Part shown: one piece after another, positions 1 to 10,398 of the stretch
Layout: each line of letters begins with the position of its first letter
Numbering within the stretch: the stretch's first letter is position 1
Source of the DNA: Thalassomonas sp. RHCl1
GTDB lineage: Bacteria; Pseudomonadota; Gammaproteobacteria; Enterobacterales; Alteromonadaceae
Direction of reading: 5' to 3'
Assembly (NCBI RefSeq): GCF_947387555.1
Contig: NZ_CANDNZ010000022.1
Coordinates: 1 to 64,000 of the forward strand
DNA: 64,000 nt
Position numbers and translations under genes: made by a program
The notes under the pieces: generated by a model
What the model was told of the DNA's origin: nothing
The model's input: only the letters and a program-made list of their open reading frames with translations
The model's database searches: none

Positions 1-30
1 ATTGTCTGATATCGGATTTTGAAGCCTTTA

Positions 31-72
31 AAAGATCGGTCAAGTGATCATTTATTTTCTTAACTGATCGGC
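31..72 (-). terminator. Candidate rho-independent terminator of valS
   Basis: Two arms, GATCGGTCAAG (34-44) and CTTAACTGATC (59-69), can pair with one wobble and one mismatch. Read on the minus strand the hairpin is followed by a short T run. It lies about 40 bases after the valS stop, where the end of the minus-strand transcript is expected. The stem is imperfect and the U tract short, so this is a moderate call. Confidence 0.45.
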
Positions 73-110
73 ATTACGCTTTATGCGGCTTTTTTATGAT
101 GGAGCTTGGT

Positions 111-2978
111 TTACATGGCTGCAATTTGCTCTTTTTGCTCAAGCATTTTTGCTAAGGTTGACTCGGCATCGGCGAGCTTCTCTTTTTCCTTGTTAATCAC
201 TGCTTCCGGCGCCTTACTGACAAAGTTTTCATTGCTGAGCTTGCCGCGGACACGTTCTACGTCTTTGGTGAGCTTTTCAATGGCTTTGCTTAAGCGGGCC
301 AGTTCAGCGTCTTTGTCGATATTACCTGCCATAGGGATCATCACTGTCATGGCGCCGATCACCGCGGTAGCAGAAGCCGGGCCGTTATCGTCACTGGCTA
401 ATACTTCAATGCTGTCAAGCTTCGCAAGGGCGCTTAAAAACGGCTTATTCTCATCAAGGCGGCGTTGGTCGTCGGCATCGACATTTTTCAAAAATACCGG
501 CAACGGTTTGCTTGGAGAGATGTCCATTTCGCCGCGGATATTACGAATGGCAACAATAAACTGTTTCACCCACTCCAAATCGTCAATAGCGGTTTGATCG
601 CATAACGCGGCATCAAACTGCGGGAAGCTTTGGATCATGATGCTGTCGGTGCCTTTGGCGGCTTTCTCGGCGAAATCCGTTAACGGCATAACACGTTGCC
701 AGATGGTTTCCGTGATATAAGGCATGATAGGGTGCATCAGGCGCAATAATTGCTCCAGGATATTGACCAGGGTGTGGCGGGTGCCACGTTGCTGGGCTTC
801 GCTGCCGTTAAACAGCACAGGTTTAGTCAGTTCCAGGTACCAGTCACAGAACTGGTTCCAGGTGAACTCATATAACGCTTGCGAGGCCTGGTCAAAACGG
901 AAGTTTTCAAAGGCTTCATGTACGGTTTTAATGGTTTGCTGGAACTGGCCGGTGATCCAGCGATCCGCCAGCGATAATTCCATGTCGCCGCCGGTGCGGC
1001 CGCAATCCTGCTCTTCAGTGTTCATCAGCACATAACGGCTGGCATTCCATAACTTGTTACAGAAATTGCGGTAACCGTCCAGGCGCTTCATATCCCAGTT
1101 GATATCACGGCCGGTTGAAGCCAGCGAGGTCAGGGTGAAACGCAGGGCATCGGTGCCGTGGGCTTCTATGCCGTCAGGGAATTGTTTCTTGGTGGCTTTG
1201 GCAATCTTGGCCGCCAGTTTCGGCTGCATCATGTTGCCGGTGCGTTTTTCCAGCAGGCCTTCGAGGGAGATACCGTCAATCATATCTAACGGATCCAGGA
1301 CATTACCTTTAGATTTTGACATCTTCTGACCGTCGTCATCACGGATCAAACCTGTCATATAAATCTTTTTAAACGGTACCTGAGGTTTGCCGTTTTCATC
1401 TTTATTGAAATGCATGGTCATCATGATCATGCGGGCAACCCAGAAGAAGATAATATCGAAACCCGTTACCAGCACATCGGTAGGATGGAAGGTTTTCAAA
1501 TCGTCGGTTTGCTCCGGCCAGCCTAAGGTGGAGAAAGTCCACAGCGCGGAAGAGAACCAGGTATCAAGCACGTCGTCGTCTTGTCTCAGCGGTACCAGAG
1601 GTTCTATATTGTGTTTCTCGCGTACTTCTGCTTCGGTGCGGCCAACATAAACCTTGCCCTGGTTATCATACCAGGCGGGTATTCTGTGTCCCCACCACAG
1701 CTGGCGGGAAATACACCAGTCCTGGATATCGCGCATCCAGGAGTAATAGAGGTTTTCGTATTGCTTAGGCACGAATTCGATTTGGCCGTCTTTAACCGCA
1801 TCAACGGCGGGACCTGCCAGTTTTTCAACGCGCACATACCACTGGTCGGTTAATAGCGGCTCGATGATCACGCCTGAGCGGTCACCGTAAGGGGCTACTA
1901 AGTCGTGATCTTTAACTTCTACCAATAAACCTAAGTTTTCGAATTGATCAACGATTGCCTTACGGGCAACAAAACGATCTAAACCGGCAAAGGCTTCTGG
2001 CAAGGCGGTGTCGTAGGCGTCGCTTGGCTCACCTTTAGTGTCGTAAACTTCTGCTTGTGGCAGGATGGCGGCATTAATATCCAGGATATTAATGAGCGGC
2101 AGGTTATGACGTTTACCGACTTCGTTATCGTTAAAGTCATGGGCCGGGGTGATTTTCACACAGCCGGTGCCTTTTTCCATATCGGCATGGTCATCACCAA
2201 CGATAGGAATTAAACGGTTTACCAGCGGCAATAATACATGTTTGCCGATCAGGTCTTTATAACGTTCGTCATTAGGGTTTACCGCAACCCCGGTATCACC
2301 CAGCATGGTTTCAGGACGGGTGGTGGCCACGACTAAATAGTCTTTACCTTCGGTGGTTTTTGCACCGTCGGCCAAAGGATAACGTAAGTGCCACATATGG
2401 CCTTTTTTATCCTTGTTTTCCACTTCCAGGTCAGAAATGGCGGTATGGAATTTAGGATCCCAGTTAACCAAACGCTTGCCGCGATAAATCAAGTCATCTT
2501 CAAATAAGCGCACGAAGACTTCCTGTACCGCTTCAGACATGCCTTCGTCCATGGTGAAACGTTCACGGGTCCAGTCGATGGAGTTGCCTAAACGGCGCAT
2601 CTGCTGACCGATGGTGCCGCCGGACTCGGCTTTCCATTCCCAAACTTTATCAATAAAGGCTTCACGGCCGTAGTCGTGACGGGTTTTGTCTTCTTCGGCA
2701 GCTATTTTACGTTCAACCACCATCTGGGTAGCGATACCGGCATGGTCACAACCCGTTTGCCACAAGGTATTTTTACCTTGCATGCGCTGGTAGCGGATCA
2801 GGGTATCCATAATGGTTTGCTGGAAAGCATGACCCATGTGCAGGCTACCGGTGACATTTGGCGGCGGTATGGCAATGCTGTAGCTGTCGCCTTCGCCGGT
2901 AGGGCTAAAATAACCTTTCTCTTCCCAGCTCTGGTAAAGAGATTGTTCGATATCGGAGGGATTAAACGTTTTTTCCAT
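111..2978 (-). CDS. valS: Valyl-tRNA synthetase
   Basis: This class I aminoacyl-tRNA synthetase charges tRNA-Val in the cytoplasm. The 955-residue product has the usual bacterial ValRS length. It has the [13 protein letters not shown] signature (HIGH motif, about residues 38-50) and the KMSKS loop ([10 protein letters not shown], around residue 555). Between them lies the CP1 editing domain, with the [11 protein letters not shown] motif typical of ValRS. The last 65 residues form the charged coiled coil that contacts the tRNA arm. The gene lies 11 bases downstream of holC and in line with pepA. The pepA-holC-valS order is common in gammaproteobacteria, so all three are probably co-transcribed. 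Nothing is odd in the reading frame. Confidence 0.98.
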   Translation of the reverse strand: MEKTFNPSDIEQSLYQSWEEKGYFSPTGEGDSYSIAIPPPNVTGSLHMGHAFQQTIMDTLIRYQRMQGKNTLWQTGCDHAGIATQMVVERKIAAEEDKTRHDYGREAFIDKVWEWKAESGGTIGQQMRRLGNSIDWTRERFTMDEGMSEAVQEVFVRLFEDDLIYRGKRLVNWDPKFHTAISDLEVENKDKKGHMWHLRYPLADGAKTTEGKDYLVVATTRPETMLGDTGVAVNPNDERYKDLIGKHVLLPLVNRLIPIVGDDHADMEKGTGCVKITPAHDFNDNEVGKRHNLPLINILDINAAILPQAEVYDTKGEPSDAYDTALPEAFAGLDRFVARKAIVDQFENLGLLVEVKDHDLVAPYGDRSGVIIEPLLTDQWYVRVEKLAGPAVDAVKDGQIEFVPKQYENLYYSWMRDIQDWCISRQLWWGHRIPAWYDNQGKVYVGRTEAEVREKHNIEPLVPLRQDDDVLDTWFSSALWTFSTLGWPEQTDDLKTFHPTDVLVTGFDIIFFWVARMIMMTMHFNKDENGKPQVPFKKIYMTGLIRDDDGQKMSKSKGNVLDPLDMIDGISLEGLLEKRTGNMMQPKLAAKIAKATKKQFPDGIEAHGTDALRFTLTSLASTGRDINWDMKRLDGYRNFCNKLWNASRYVLMNTEEQDCGRTGGDMELSLADRWITGQFQQTIKTVHEAFENFRFDQASQALYEFTWNQFCDWYLELTKPVLFNGSEAQQRGTRHTLVNILEQLLRLMHPIMPYITETIWQRVMPLTDFAEKAAKGTDSIMIQSFPQFDAALCDQTAIDDLEWVKQFIVAIRNIRGEMDISPSKPLPVFLKNVDADDQRRLDENKPFLSALAKLDSIEVLASDDNGPASATAVIGAMTVMIPMAGNIDKDAELARLSKAIEKLTKDVERVRGKLSNENFVSKAPEAVINKEKEKLADAESTLAKMLEQKEQIAAM

Positions 2979-2989
2979 CGGACTAGTAC

Positions 2990-3457
2990 TTAATTTTTAA
3001 TAACATGTTTTGATTCACCGGCGGCCGGGGCAGGTTGGGTATCAACCTGGAATCCCCACTGGCGGCAGGTGCGGAAACGGTCACGCGCCTGCTGCTTTTG
3101 TTCTTCGTCCGCCGGGACAAAATCTATGATATGTGAAAACTGATTAGCAAAGTTTGGCACTGTGCTGGTTAAATTAATTAAAACGGCTCGACGGTTAGTA
3201 GGCGCTTGCCAACTGATTTCTACCGCGGCGCCGTTTTTTGGCCCCTCGCCAATGAGGTTGTGAGGGACAAAGCTGTCGGGATCAAAACCCCAGAGCAGCT
3301 CATCTATTGCCAGGGCTTGTTCCCGGTCACAGGTGTAAATAAACACCCGCTGATTGCGGCGGTAACATCTCGCTGCCTGGATACAGGCATGAAACAAGGT
3401 GTCGTTATTATCCGACTCCTCGTTTAATAATAAAAATGTTACCTGGGTTTGCAGCAT
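2990..3457 (-). CDS. holC: DNA polymerase III chi subunit
   Basis: The 155-residue product matches the HolC/chi family. Chi belongs to the clamp-loader complex and links the replicase to single-stranded DNA-binding protein. The N-terminus (TQVTFLLLN), the [10 protein letters not shown] segment, the [15 protein letters not shown] block and the GAAVEISW stretch are the conserved chi motifs. It sits 4 bases after pepA and 11 before valS on the minus strand, which is the standard position of holC in gammaproteobacteria and strengthens the call. The C-terminal 20 residues ([10 protein letters not shown] region) look like a lineage-specific tail. Confidence 0.93.
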   Translation of the reverse strand: MLQTQVTFLLLNEESDNNDTLFHACIQAARCYRRNQRVFIYTCDREQALAIDELLWGFDPDSFVPHNLIGEGPKNGAAVEISWQAPTNRRAVLINLTSTVPNFANQFSHIIDFVPADEEQKQQARDRFRTCRQWGFQVDTQPAPAAGESKHVIKN

Positions 3458-3461
3458 AAGC

Positions 3462-4970
3462 TTATTCGCTTTGTTCCTGGCCTGAACGGTTCAGTAAGAA
3501 CTGGGTTAGCATGCTGACCGGACGACCGGTGGAACCTTTGTCTTTACCGCCACTGCGCCATGCGGTACCGGCAACGTCCAGGTGCGCCCAGTGGTATTTC
3601 TTGGTAAAGCGCGCCAGGAAACATGCGGCGGTAATGGTACCGGCCGGACGGCCACCTAAGTTGGTGAAGTCGGCAAACGGGCTTTCCAGCTGCTCCTGGT
3701 ACTCATCCCATAACGGCAGGCGCCAGGCGCGGTCGCCACTTTGATCCGAGGCGTTGAGCAGTTCATGGGCCAGCGGGTTATGGGTACTAAGTAAGCCGGT
3801 GGCGTGTTTACCTAAGGCAATCACACAGGCGCCGGTTAAGGTGGCAACATCAATAACCGCTTCCGGGTCGAAACGCTCAACGTAGGTTAAGGCGTCACAT
3901 AATACCAAACGGCCTTCGGCATCGGTATTGAGGACTTCTACTGTTTGTCCCGACATGGTGGTGAGTACGTCACCCGGACGGTAGGCATTGCCGCCCGGCA
4001 TGTTTTCACAGCCGGCCAGTACGCCGATCACATTAATCGGCAGATCAAGCTCGGCCAGGGCGTGCATGGCGCCTAAGACACCGGCGGCGCCGCCCATGTC
4101 GTATTTCATTTCGTCCATGCCTTCGCCCGGCTTGAGGGAGATCCCGCCGCTGTCAAAGGTCAGGCCTTTACCGACTAAAACAATCGGGTTGGAGTCGTCA
4201 CCGGCGCCATCGTATTTGATGATGCTCATCAAAGATTCGTTTTCAGAGCCGCGGCCCACGGCCAGGTATGACCCCATACCCAACTCGGCCATTTCTTCTT
4301 CATCAACCACTGTGGTGGTGACTTTGTCGTATTCGCTTTCCAGGTTTTTCGCCTGGTCGGCTAAATAGGCCGGGTTACAGATGTTTGGCGGCATATTGGC
4401 GACATCTTTACAGGTATTGATACCGGCTGCTACCGCCAGACCATGGTTGATGGCGCGCTCACCGATAGGTAATTCGCGGCGGGTCGGCACGTTAAAGACG
4501 ATTTTGCGTAACGGGCGACGTGGCTCTTCTTTGCGGGTTTTTAAGCTGTTGAAGCTGTAAAGGCAATCTTGTGTTGCTTCTACCGCCTGGCGTACTTTCC
4601 AGTAGGTGTCGCGGCCTTTTACATGCAGCTCGGATAAGAAGCAGACTGCTTCCATGGAGCCGGTTTCATTTAAGGTGTTGATGGTTTTGCTGATGATTTG
4701 GCGGTACTGGCGTTCATCCAGTTCGCGCTCTTTACCGCAACCGACTAATAAAACCCGCTCGCTTAAGATATTCGGCACATGATGCAATAACAGCATCTGG
4801 CCTGATTTACCTTCGAGATCGCCACGGCGTAATAAATTGCTGATATATCCTTCGCTGATCTCATCAAGTTGTTCAGCTATAGCCGAAAGACGACGTGGTT
4901 CAAATACGCCAACAACAATACAGGCACTGCGTTGTTTTTCAGGGCTGCCGCTTTTTACACTGAACTCCAT
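3462..4970 (-). CDS. pepA: Cytosolic leucyl aminopeptidase (M17 family)
   Basis: This is a two-metal aminopeptidase that removes N-terminal residues from peptides. In E. coli PepA also acts as a DNA-binding protein in Xer recombination and carAB control. The 502-residue length matches the family. The M17 signature NTDAEGRL is present (around residue 350). So are the metal-site segments [16 protein letters not shown] and [16 protein letters not shown] and the C-terminal HLDVAGTAW. It is the first gene of the pepA-holC-valS run and is divergent from lptF across a 537-base spacer. The start ATG has an AGGAG-like Shine-Dalgarno in the right place (rc of ggggctcct). Confidence 0.97.
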   Translation of the reverse strand: MEFSVKSGSPEKQRSACIVVGVFEPRRLSAIAEQLDEISEGYISNLLRRGDLEGKSGQMLLLHHVPNILSERVLLVGCGKERELDERQYRQIISKTINTLNETGSMEAVCFLSELHVKGRDTYWKVRQAVEATQDCLYSFNSLKTRKEEPRRPLRKIVFNVPTRRELPIGERAINHGLAVAAGINTCKDVANMPPNICNPAYLADQAKNLESEYDKVTTTVVDEEEMAELGMGSYLAVGRGSENESLMSIIKYDGAGDDSNPIVLVGKGLTFDSGGISLKPGEGMDEMKYDMGGAAGVLGAMHALAELDLPINVIGVLAGCENMPGGNAYRPGDVLTTMSGQTVEVLNTDAEGRLVLCDALTYVERFDPEAVIDVATLTGACVIALGKHATGLLSTHNPLAHELLNASDQSGDRAWRLPLWDEYQEQLESPFADFTNLGGRPAGTITAACFLARFTKKYHWAHLDVAGTAWRSGGKDKGSTGRPVSMLTQFLLNRSGQEQSE

Positions 4971-5507
4971 GGGGGCTCCTTTGGCAATAACATCTGTTTT
5001 CCAGATAAATTATTGGCTTAAACTTATTAAAATTGATAAATAAACAGGTAACTAACAGCTAAGTTTACTATTAAACCGGCCGTGCTAAGGGCTATAATTA
5101 TAACCGGATCCGCCAGTTTTACCTAAGCAGGTTAACTTTTAATTACTTATAAAAACGACCAGTTTACCGAAAAATCGACGCTATGCCAGAAAAAAACTAA
5201 GTTATTCTCTGTCTATGTCATATTCTTTAACGATTTATTGCTTGTTAATGAAAGACAAAAGGGGGCATATCGTTGAAAACGGGTGGGATCTAAGTCAAAA
5301 TAACGGCATATTTTTTCAGTCACAAAAAGCGCTGGCGGATAGGCCAGTTTCAAATAATCGTTATTTTCCAATTTTAAGTCGTTGTTGAGACTTTTCCCGG
5401 GCTTTTTCCGATATAGCAGGGACGGATTATTTGAACGTTTAACTTGGATGTAAAAGCGCTATCGCGCTGAAAGAGCCAAACAGGCAAATGAGGGTTTAGA
5501 GGTCAAT
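4971..5507. other. Divergent intergenic region between pepA and lptF
   Basis: No convincing gene is seen here. The stretch must hold the promoters of the minus-strand pepA operon and the plus-strand lptFG pair. A TATAAT at 5093-5098 with TTAAAC 16 bases upstream (5071-5076) is a possible plus-strand promoter, but it lies 410 bases before lptF, so the assignment is weak. There are no long repeats or T-tract hairpins. Confidence 0.4.
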
Positions 5508-6650
5508 TTGATTATTTTTCGTTATTTACTAAAGGAAGTTGCCAAAACTCAACTTGCTGTTTTTTTTGTGCTGATGACCATTTTTATCAGCCAGAAATTT
5601 GTCCGGGTGCTCGGAGATGCATCTGAAGGGGGCATTCCTGGCCAGCTGGTGATGACCTTTATCGCATTAAGAGTGCCTGATTTGGCGGGGATGCTGTTGC
5701 CGCTCAGTTTATTTTTAGGCATCTTGCTGGCATACGGACGGATATACGCCGATAACGAAATGACGGTGTTACATTCCTGCGGTGTCAGTGAATGGTATAT
5801 TGTGCGGGTGACCCTGGTGCTGAGTTTAATTACCGCCCTGGTGACCGGTTTGTTTACCCTCTATCTGGCTCCTATGGCGGCGGAATATGAATATCAGGTA
5901 AAAGAAGAGCTGGCGGCCGATTCGGGATTAAGTGCCCTGGTTTCCGGGCGTTTTCAAAAAACCGGTAACGGCAAGGCGGTGGTTTTTATCCATGATAAAG
6001 ACAGGGACAGCAATAATCTGGAAAAAGTCTTTGTTGCCCAGTTGCCGGATAACGGCGAAAACCGTGAAAGCATTATCAATTCAAGCCTGGTATATGCCGC
6101 TAAAGGGCAAGTGATTGAAGAAGATACCGGCTCGCAGCGCCTGGTATTGGAAGACGGCATACGTTATCAAAACGACGCAGAGCAGGGGGAATTCCGTGCG
6201 GTGGAGTTTTCCAAGTATTACATCCAGATCAAAGAGCAGGAAATAGAGCACAAAAGGCGCAAGTTAAACGCCTTGCCGCTGAAAACCTTAATGAGTCAGG
6301 ATTTACCTGAATATAGTGCCCAGATCCAATGGCGCATTGCCTTCCCGCTTGCCTGTTTAATCTTAACCCTGATTGCAGTGCCGTTAAGTGTGGTAAATCC
6401 GCGGCAGGGTAAATTCGGTAAGATGATGCCGGCACTGTTGTTATTCCTCGGCTATTTCTTATTGCTGATTGCGCTGCGCTCAAGCATAGAGCGGGGATCT
6501 GTGCCCCATACCCTGGGCTTGTGGCCGATACATGTGCTGGCGTTTTTGTTGGGGTGGTTATTGCTGATCAAAAGCCGCACCAGCGGCATGAAGATCAAGG
6601 CGAAACTCCCCTGGGTTGGCCGAAGTAAAACCACAAAAGGAGCGGCATAA
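5508..6650 (+). CDS. lptF: LPS export ABC transporter permease LptF
   Basis: LptF pairs with LptG and the ATPase LptB to extract lipopolysaccharide from the inner membrane into the periplasmic LptA bridge. The 380-residue product starts with the family's N-terminus (IIFRYLLKEVAKTQ). It has two N-terminal transmembrane helices, a periplasmic beta-jellyroll of about 150 residues, and C-terminal helices around residues 270-355 (PLACLILTLIAVPLSVVNPR). Translation appears to begin at a TTG. No in-frame ATG fits the conserved N-terminus, and GAGG (5498-5501) sits upstream. The stop overlaps the lptG start (TAATG), so the two are translationally coupled. Confidence 0.95.
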   Translation: MIIFRYLLKEVAKTQLAVFFVLMTIFISQKFVRVLGDASEGGIPGQLVMTFIALRVPDLAGMLLPLSLFLGILLAYGRIYADNEMTVLHSCGVSEWYIVRVTLVLSLITALVTGLFTLYLAPMAAEYEYQVKEELAADSGLSALVSGRFQKTGNGKAVVFIHDKDRDSNNLEKVFVAQLPDNGENRESIINSSLVYAAKGQVIEEDTGSQRLVLEDGIRYQNDAEQGEFRAVEFSKYYIQIKEQEIEHKRRKLNALPLKTLMSQDLPEYSAQIQWRIAFPLACLILTLIAVPLSVVNPRQGKFGKMMPALLLFLGYFLLLIALRSSIERGSVPHTLGLWPIHVLAFLLGWLLLIKSRTSGMKIKAKLPWVGRSKTTKGAA

Positions 6651-7717
6651 TGCGTATTCTTGACTGGTATATCGGCCGGATTATCACCTCTACCACTTTT
6701 ATCACCCTGGCGGTATTTGTCAGCGTCAGCGGCATTATCAAGTTTGTTGAGCAGATGAAAAGCGTGGGTAAAGGCAATTATGACCTTGCCCATGCCGCTC
6801 TGTATGTGCTGTATGCCATTCCCCGTGATGTGGAAATCTTCTTCCCGATGGCGGCGCTGATTGGTGGCCTGATTGGTATAGGTATGCTTGCCAGCAACAG
6901 TGAGCTGGTGGTGATGCAGGCGGCGGGACTTTCCCGGCTCGATATCATCAAATCGGTGATGAAAACCGCGATGATCTTAGTGGTGGTAAGCATGGCGGTG
7001 GGCGAATGGCTGGCCCCCAGCGGTGAAGCAGCCGCCAGGGAAATCCGCGCTCAGGCGATATCTGGGGGCAGTTTGATCTCGGCTAAAAACGGCATCTGGG
7101 CCAAAGACGGCGATTATTTTGTCCATATCACCGAGGTTGAAGATCAGGGGCGGCTTAACAAGGTACAGGTATACCGCTTTAATGAACAGTTGAAACTCGA
7201 TAGCTGGTTGTCGGCAGAAAGCGCCGTGTATGTTGATAAAGCCTGGCAGTTAAATAATGTTGTTGATACCAGTATCAAGGACGAACAAATCACCCAGAAA
7301 AAAGCGCATATCCAAAGCTGGCAATCCAGCCTGACCCCGGAAAAGCTAGGCGTGGTGACGGTAAAGCCTGAGTCTCTGTCGGTACGTGGCCTGCTTAATT
7401 ACCTGGATTATCTTAAAGCCAATGAGCAGGATCAGAGCCGTTATCTGCTGGCATTTTGGCGTAAGGCGATGCAGCCGGTAACCGTGGCTGTGATGTTGCT
7501 GGTGGCGCTGTCGTTTATTTTTGGCCCGCTACGCTCTGTGTCTATGGGGGCGCGGATCATGATGGGGGTCGGTACCGGTATCTTGTTCTTTGTTTGTAAT
7601 GAAGTGCTTGGTTCTTTGAGCCTGGTGTATCAGTTCCCGCCGATACTTGGGGCTATGATGCCGAGTGTGATCTTTATTACCGTGGCCCTGTATTTCATGA
7701 ATAAAAGGGCCGGTTAG
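6650..7717 (+). CDS. lptG: LPS export ABC transporter permease LptG
   Basis: This is the second permease of the LptBFG lipopolysaccharide extractor. The 355-residue product has the LptG layout: N-terminal helices (RILDWYIGRIITSTTFITL), the coupling segment FFPMAALIGGLIGIGMLASNS, a periplasmic domain at about residues 115-260, and C-terminal helices with FGPLRSVSMGARI. Its ATG overlaps the lptF TAA by one base. A strong inverted-repeat terminator begins 44 bases after its stop. Length and motif order are normal. Confidence 0.95.
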   Translation: MRILDWYIGRIITSTTFITLAVFVSVSGIIKFVEQMKSVGKGNYDLAHAALYVLYAIPRDVEIFFPMAALIGGLIGIGMLASNSELVVMQAAGLSRLDIIKSVMKTAMILVVVSMAVGEWLAPSGEAAAREIRAQAISGGSLISAKNGIWAKDGDYFVHITEVEDQGRLNKVQVYRFNEQLKLDSWLSAESAVYVDKAWQLNNVVDTSIKDEQITQKKAHIQSWQSSLTPEKLGVVTVKPESLSVRGLLNYLDYLKANEQDQSRYLLAFWRKAMQPVTVAVMLLVALSFIFGPLRSVSMGARIMMGVGTGILFFVCNEVLGSLSLVYQFPPILGAMMPSVIFITVALYFMNKRAG

Positions 7718-7754
7718 CCGTTTTTTATTAGCAAATAGCGGATACCATTTCATT

Positions 7755-7793
7755 AAAAAACCTCAAGTGCTGCATGGCACTTGAGGTTTTTTT
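7755..7793. terminator. Bidirectional rho-independent terminator
   Basis: A perfect 10-bp stem, CCTCAAGTGC (7761-7770) and GCACTTGAGG (7777-7786), encloses a 6-base loop. It has an A run before it and a T run after it. It lies between the convergent lptG (plus) and RDD gene (minus) and can end transcription from both sides. Confidence 0.93.
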
Positions 7794-7863
7794 ATAGATG
7801 AAAGCATCTATTTTGGAAGGTTAGACTGTGGAGGTAATCAAGGCGGTGTGCAGTTCACCAGGA

Positions 7864-8397
7864 TTACAGACGCCCTCTGTTGGCTTCTTTGGATAAGGTG
7901 ACCACTTCGGTATCTGTTAACTTATCTTGCAGGCTTAACTTGTTTTTTCTGTCGAGCAATACCCAGATATTGCCTAAACCAAGCAAAGTCGGCAGCAAGC
8001 GCTTAATGGCGGTTCTTTTGCTGATTAAGCTGCCGTCCTGGTTTTGCACCCTTAAACGCCAGGCTTTCATGCCTAAGGTTTGGCCGCTTTTTGACCAGAA
8101 CCAGACAAAGAAAAATGCCACCCAGCCAAGGTTCCAGCCATAAATCAACACGCTGTAGACAATAGAGCTTTGTTGTAAGTCAATCAGGTGATCATGACCT
8201 TGCATCGACAAAACACCGTAATTAACCAGCAAGCCAAAGATTAAAAAGCTTATTGCTCCGGCGGCCATATAAACGGCAACTGACAGCAACACATCATAAA
8301 CCCAACCGCCGAAGCGGCGCATAAAACCGGCGCGGGGAAAGGTTTCTTGTGTCGCGTTTTGTCTTGAGTCTTGAGTCGTGTCTGTCATAAGTTGCAC
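7864..8397 (-). CDS. RDD family membrane protein
   Basis: This 177-residue protein has the RDD fold layout. After a polar N-terminus comes RFGGWVYDVLLSVAVY, carrying the Arg and Asp of the family name. Three hydrophobic segments follow, at about residues 35-60, 80-105 and 125-155. The block SGQTLGMKAWRLRVQNQDG is the usual RDD C-terminal signature. RDD proteins are poorly understood inner-membrane proteins, some linked to ion exchange, so no specific substrate is claimed. It is convergent with lptG and stands alone. An internal ATG four codons in (MTDTTQ) could be the true start. Confidence 0.85.
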   Translation of the reverse strand: MQLMTDTTQDSRQNATQETFPRAGFMRRFGGWVYDVLLSVAVYMAAGAISFLIFGLLVNYGVLSMQGHDHLIDLQQSSIVYSVLIYGWNLGWVAFFFVWFWSKSGQTLGMKAWRLRVQNQDGSLISKRTAIKRLLPTLLGLGNIWVLLDRKNKLSLQDKLTDTEVVTLSKEANRGRL

Positions 8398-8537
8398 CCG
8401 GAAAAATTTGCGCTAGTCTAGCAAATGCCCTGCTTGAGGTGAAGGGGCAGCTTAATTGCACTGAAGCGCGAAATTTAAGCTTTTGGCCGGGTTTTGCCTA
8501 AAGAAGCAGCAGACGGATGAAAATCCTGATAAAAGTG

Positions 8538-8565
8538 TTGCCATGCCTGGTTTTTTTCGTATAAT
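8538..8565 (+). promoter_or_regulatory. Sigma-70 promoter of tRNA-Leu
   Basis: TTGCCA (8538-8543) and a perfect TATAAT (8560-8565) are separated by 16 bases. A G+C-rich discriminator (GCCTGCC) follows, as is usual for stable-RNA promoters under stringent control. The mature tRNA starts about 50 bases downstream. Confidence 0.8.
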
Positions 8566-8617
8566 GCCTGCCACTTCAATATGTTTTTGCTTTAAACATA
8601 TTTGATGTCACTGTGTC

Positions 8618-8702
8618 GCCGGAGTGGTGGAATTGGTAGACACGACGGATTCAAAATCCGTTGCCTTCGGGCGTGACGGTTCAAGTCCGTCCTCCGGTAC
8701 CA
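8618..8702 (+). tRNA. tRNA-Leu (anticodon CAA)
   Basis: The 85-base class II tRNA folds with acceptor strands GCCGGAG and CTCCGGT (G1-U72 wobble), discriminator A and an encoded CCA end. The anticodon stem ACGGA/TCCGT encloses TTCAAAA, giving anticodon CAA for TTG codons. A long variable arm (TGCCTTCGGGCGT) and the T loop GTTCAAGTC are present. It has its own promoter and terminator. It borders the toxin/immunity-like cassette, and tRNA-Leu genes are common integration sites, though no repeat of its 3' end is visible nearby. Confidence 0.97.
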
Positions 8703-8730
8703 TTTCTTGTTTATAGGCAAGAAAACAATA

Positions 8731-8754
8731 AACCAGCTTAGTGCTGGTTTTTTT
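8731..8754 (+). terminator. Terminator of tRNA-Leu
   Basis: The 7-bp stem AACCAGC (8731-8737) / GCTGGTT (8743-8749) with a 5-base loop runs into a T run. It lies about 30 bases after the tRNA. Confidence 0.88.
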
Positions 8755-8915
8755 GTGTCTGAAGTCTTGTGCATCTTTATCGAAAAAGCCCCAGTTAAAC
8801 GCATTATTCATAAAAATACAGGGATAAATTACTCGTTCAATAATGAATAGATCATTTATACTATTTTCATTGATATTTCATCATTAGCCGTATCCATATT
8901 TCAAAGGAATGAAAA

Positions 8916-9953
8916 ATGACTACAGCAAATCTGGCGCCTTTGCCTATCCCTGAAGAATACGCCATCCATATCGTTGAGAAAGCCATGCCGGTGGATCAGC
9001 TGATTATGATCCTTTACGACTTCCCTGAACAAATAGTCTATGACCATTTTAAACTGGTCAATTCACATATTAAAAATGACGAGGTACACCCCGGACAGAT
9101 AGTGCTGTTGTCACCAGCTGATGCCACTCAATGCACTATTGAAGAAGCTGAGTTTTTAAAAGTGGCGGAACAGGTTGATCTAACTCTGCTACAGCTTTCA
9201 AATTCAGAGCGGGAAATACTGGCAAGACGTTATGATTTGCTATCTAGTATTGGCTCTTATTCCGGGTTATTGCTTGGTGTGGCCAATAGTTCATGGACTG
9301 CTCACGTGAAGCAGGTGGAACTTATCCTGAAAGATATCGAAGAAACTTATGTTACCAGCTATAACCGGCAGGGAAATCTGAATAATCAAATATTCTTTCA
9401 ACGACGTAGAATGCACTTCACCCGTTTAGATGCCGCTTTGAGCCGGTTGGGGCAGCCTGAAATCAGTGGCAGGATACTTCCCGGAGATATTCGCAGTAAC
9501 CTGGGCTTAAGTTCTAAAAGTACTATTCGCCAATGGAAGAAATTAGGCGGGGCTGCTGAAACCATACCAAACTTTGCACGAAACTATGAAGCTGTAGCTA
9601 AGATGTCGCGTAACTTAAAACGTGTAGGTTATGTTGGTATTGCTTTAACGGGCCTTGATGCCAGCCTCAATATTCGTATAGCCTGCATTGCCGGTGATGA
9701 AGAGACATGCAGGCAAACAAAATATAGTGAAACCGGTAAAGCTATAGCTAATGTTGCTGGTGGGTTAGCGGTTGGTTATCTGACTACATGGGGGACTTGT
9801 TCGTTAATTTTCAGTTTACCTTCGGGAGGCACAAGTGCATTTTGGTGTGCTTTAGTTGCCGGAGCTGGTGGTGGCTATGCAGGAGGGCTTGGAGGCGGCT
9901 CTCTTGGGGAAGAATTAGGAATGATTTTATACGCAGCTAATGCTCAGCATTAG
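8916..9953 (+). CDS. Candidate membrane-acting toxin: LysM-like N-terminus, glycine-rich hydrophobic C-terminus
   Basis: I recognise no exact family for this 345-residue protein. The N-terminal 80 residues resemble a LysM module (from HIVEKAMPVDQLIMILYDF to HPGQIVLLSP). Residues about 85-215 are polar and helical, with the RRRMHF stretch. From about residue 235 it becomes hydrophobic and rich in glycine and alanine, with GxxxG-type repeats (AGGLAVGYLTTWG, LVAGAGGGYAGGLGGGSLG), which could form a membrane hairpin or pore. There is no signal peptide. Four paralogous small membrane genes follow, the first only 17 bases away. This fits a toxin with immunity proteins, as in pore-forming type VI secretion effectors. 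No secretion genes lie in the window, so the delivery route is unknown. An AAAGGAATG-type ribosome site precedes the ATG. Confidence 0.6.
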   Translation: MTTANLAPLPIPEEYAIHIVEKAMPVDQLIMILYDFPEQIVYDHFKLVNSHIKNDEVHPGQIVLLSPADATQCTIEEAEFLKVAEQVDLTLLQLSNSEREILARRYDLLSSIGSYSGLLLGVANSSWTAHVKQVELILKDIEETYVTSYNRQGNLNNQIFFQRRRMHFTRLDAALSRLGQPEISGRILPGDIRSNLGLSSKSTIRQWKKLGGAAETIPNFARNYEAVAKMSRNLKRVGYVGIALTGLDASLNIRIACIAGDEETCRQTKYSETGKAIANVAGGLAVGYLTTWGTCSLIFSLPSGGTSAFWCALVAGAGGGYAGGLGGGSLGEELGMILYAANAQH

Positions 9954-9970
9954 CTTGGAGTTAAGCAATA

Positions 9971-10336
9971 ATGAATCATGAAACCATTATCTATATTGCA
10001 GCAATGATTGGAGCTGTAGCTTGTGTAGGCATCTTTATCTGGGTTGGCTTAGTCCTTTATTTAAAGGCTAAGTGGTTACCTTATGTCGAAGATATTCTTG
10101 ATGGCCACCGGTTTTATTCTTTAAACATTTTTCTGGCCGGACATGGTGTTTTAAATTATGGCACTGTATTTACCAGCCGCTGGCATGCTAATCGTATGAG
10201 TATGTTAGAAAAAAGAAAACAAGTGCCCAAAAAAGTACAGCGGTTATTTATTTTTAGCTTTTATTTTTTTATGGCAAGTGCGGTTTTATTTTTTTGTTCG
10301 GCGGGTGTGATTTATTTTTTCAGAAAAATGATATAG
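9971..10336 (+). CDS. Tandem small membrane protein 1 (candidate immunity, subtype A)
   Basis: The 121-residue protein has two hydrophobic helices (about residues 6-32 and 92-116). They flank a conserved core of about 60 residues: YLKAKWLPYVEDILDG, FYSLNIFLAGHGVLNYGTVF and KRKQVPKKVQRLFIF. The core is rich in Lys, Arg and His, so by the positive-inside rule it should be cytoplasmic with both ends outward. It is the first of four adjacent paralogues. It starts 17 bases after the toxin-like gene behind a GGAG ribosome site, so the two are probably co-transcribed. It shares DILDGxRFYSLN and VPKKVQRLF with copy 3. An immunity role is inferred from context and topology only. Confidence 0.6.
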   Translation: MNHETIIYIAAMIGAVACVGIFIWVGLVLYLKAKWLPYVEDILDGHRFYSLNIFLAGHGVLNYGTVFTSRWHANRMSMLEKRKQVPKKVQRLFIFSFYFFMASAVLFFCSAGVIYFFRKMI

Positions 10337-10398
10337 CTAGCTCTAGGGCCGTAACTACTTGTATTTTTATGCCAGACGTTTTTTAGACAGGACGAGCA

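Noticed and set aside
106-597. 163-codon plus-strand frame opposite valS
   Set aside because: It lies entirely within the highly conserved valS coding region on the other strand and has no ribosome site.
8592-8811. Two short minus-strand reading frames across the tRNA-Leu
   Set aside because: They read antisense to the tRNA and its terminator; such frames are a well-known annotation artefact.
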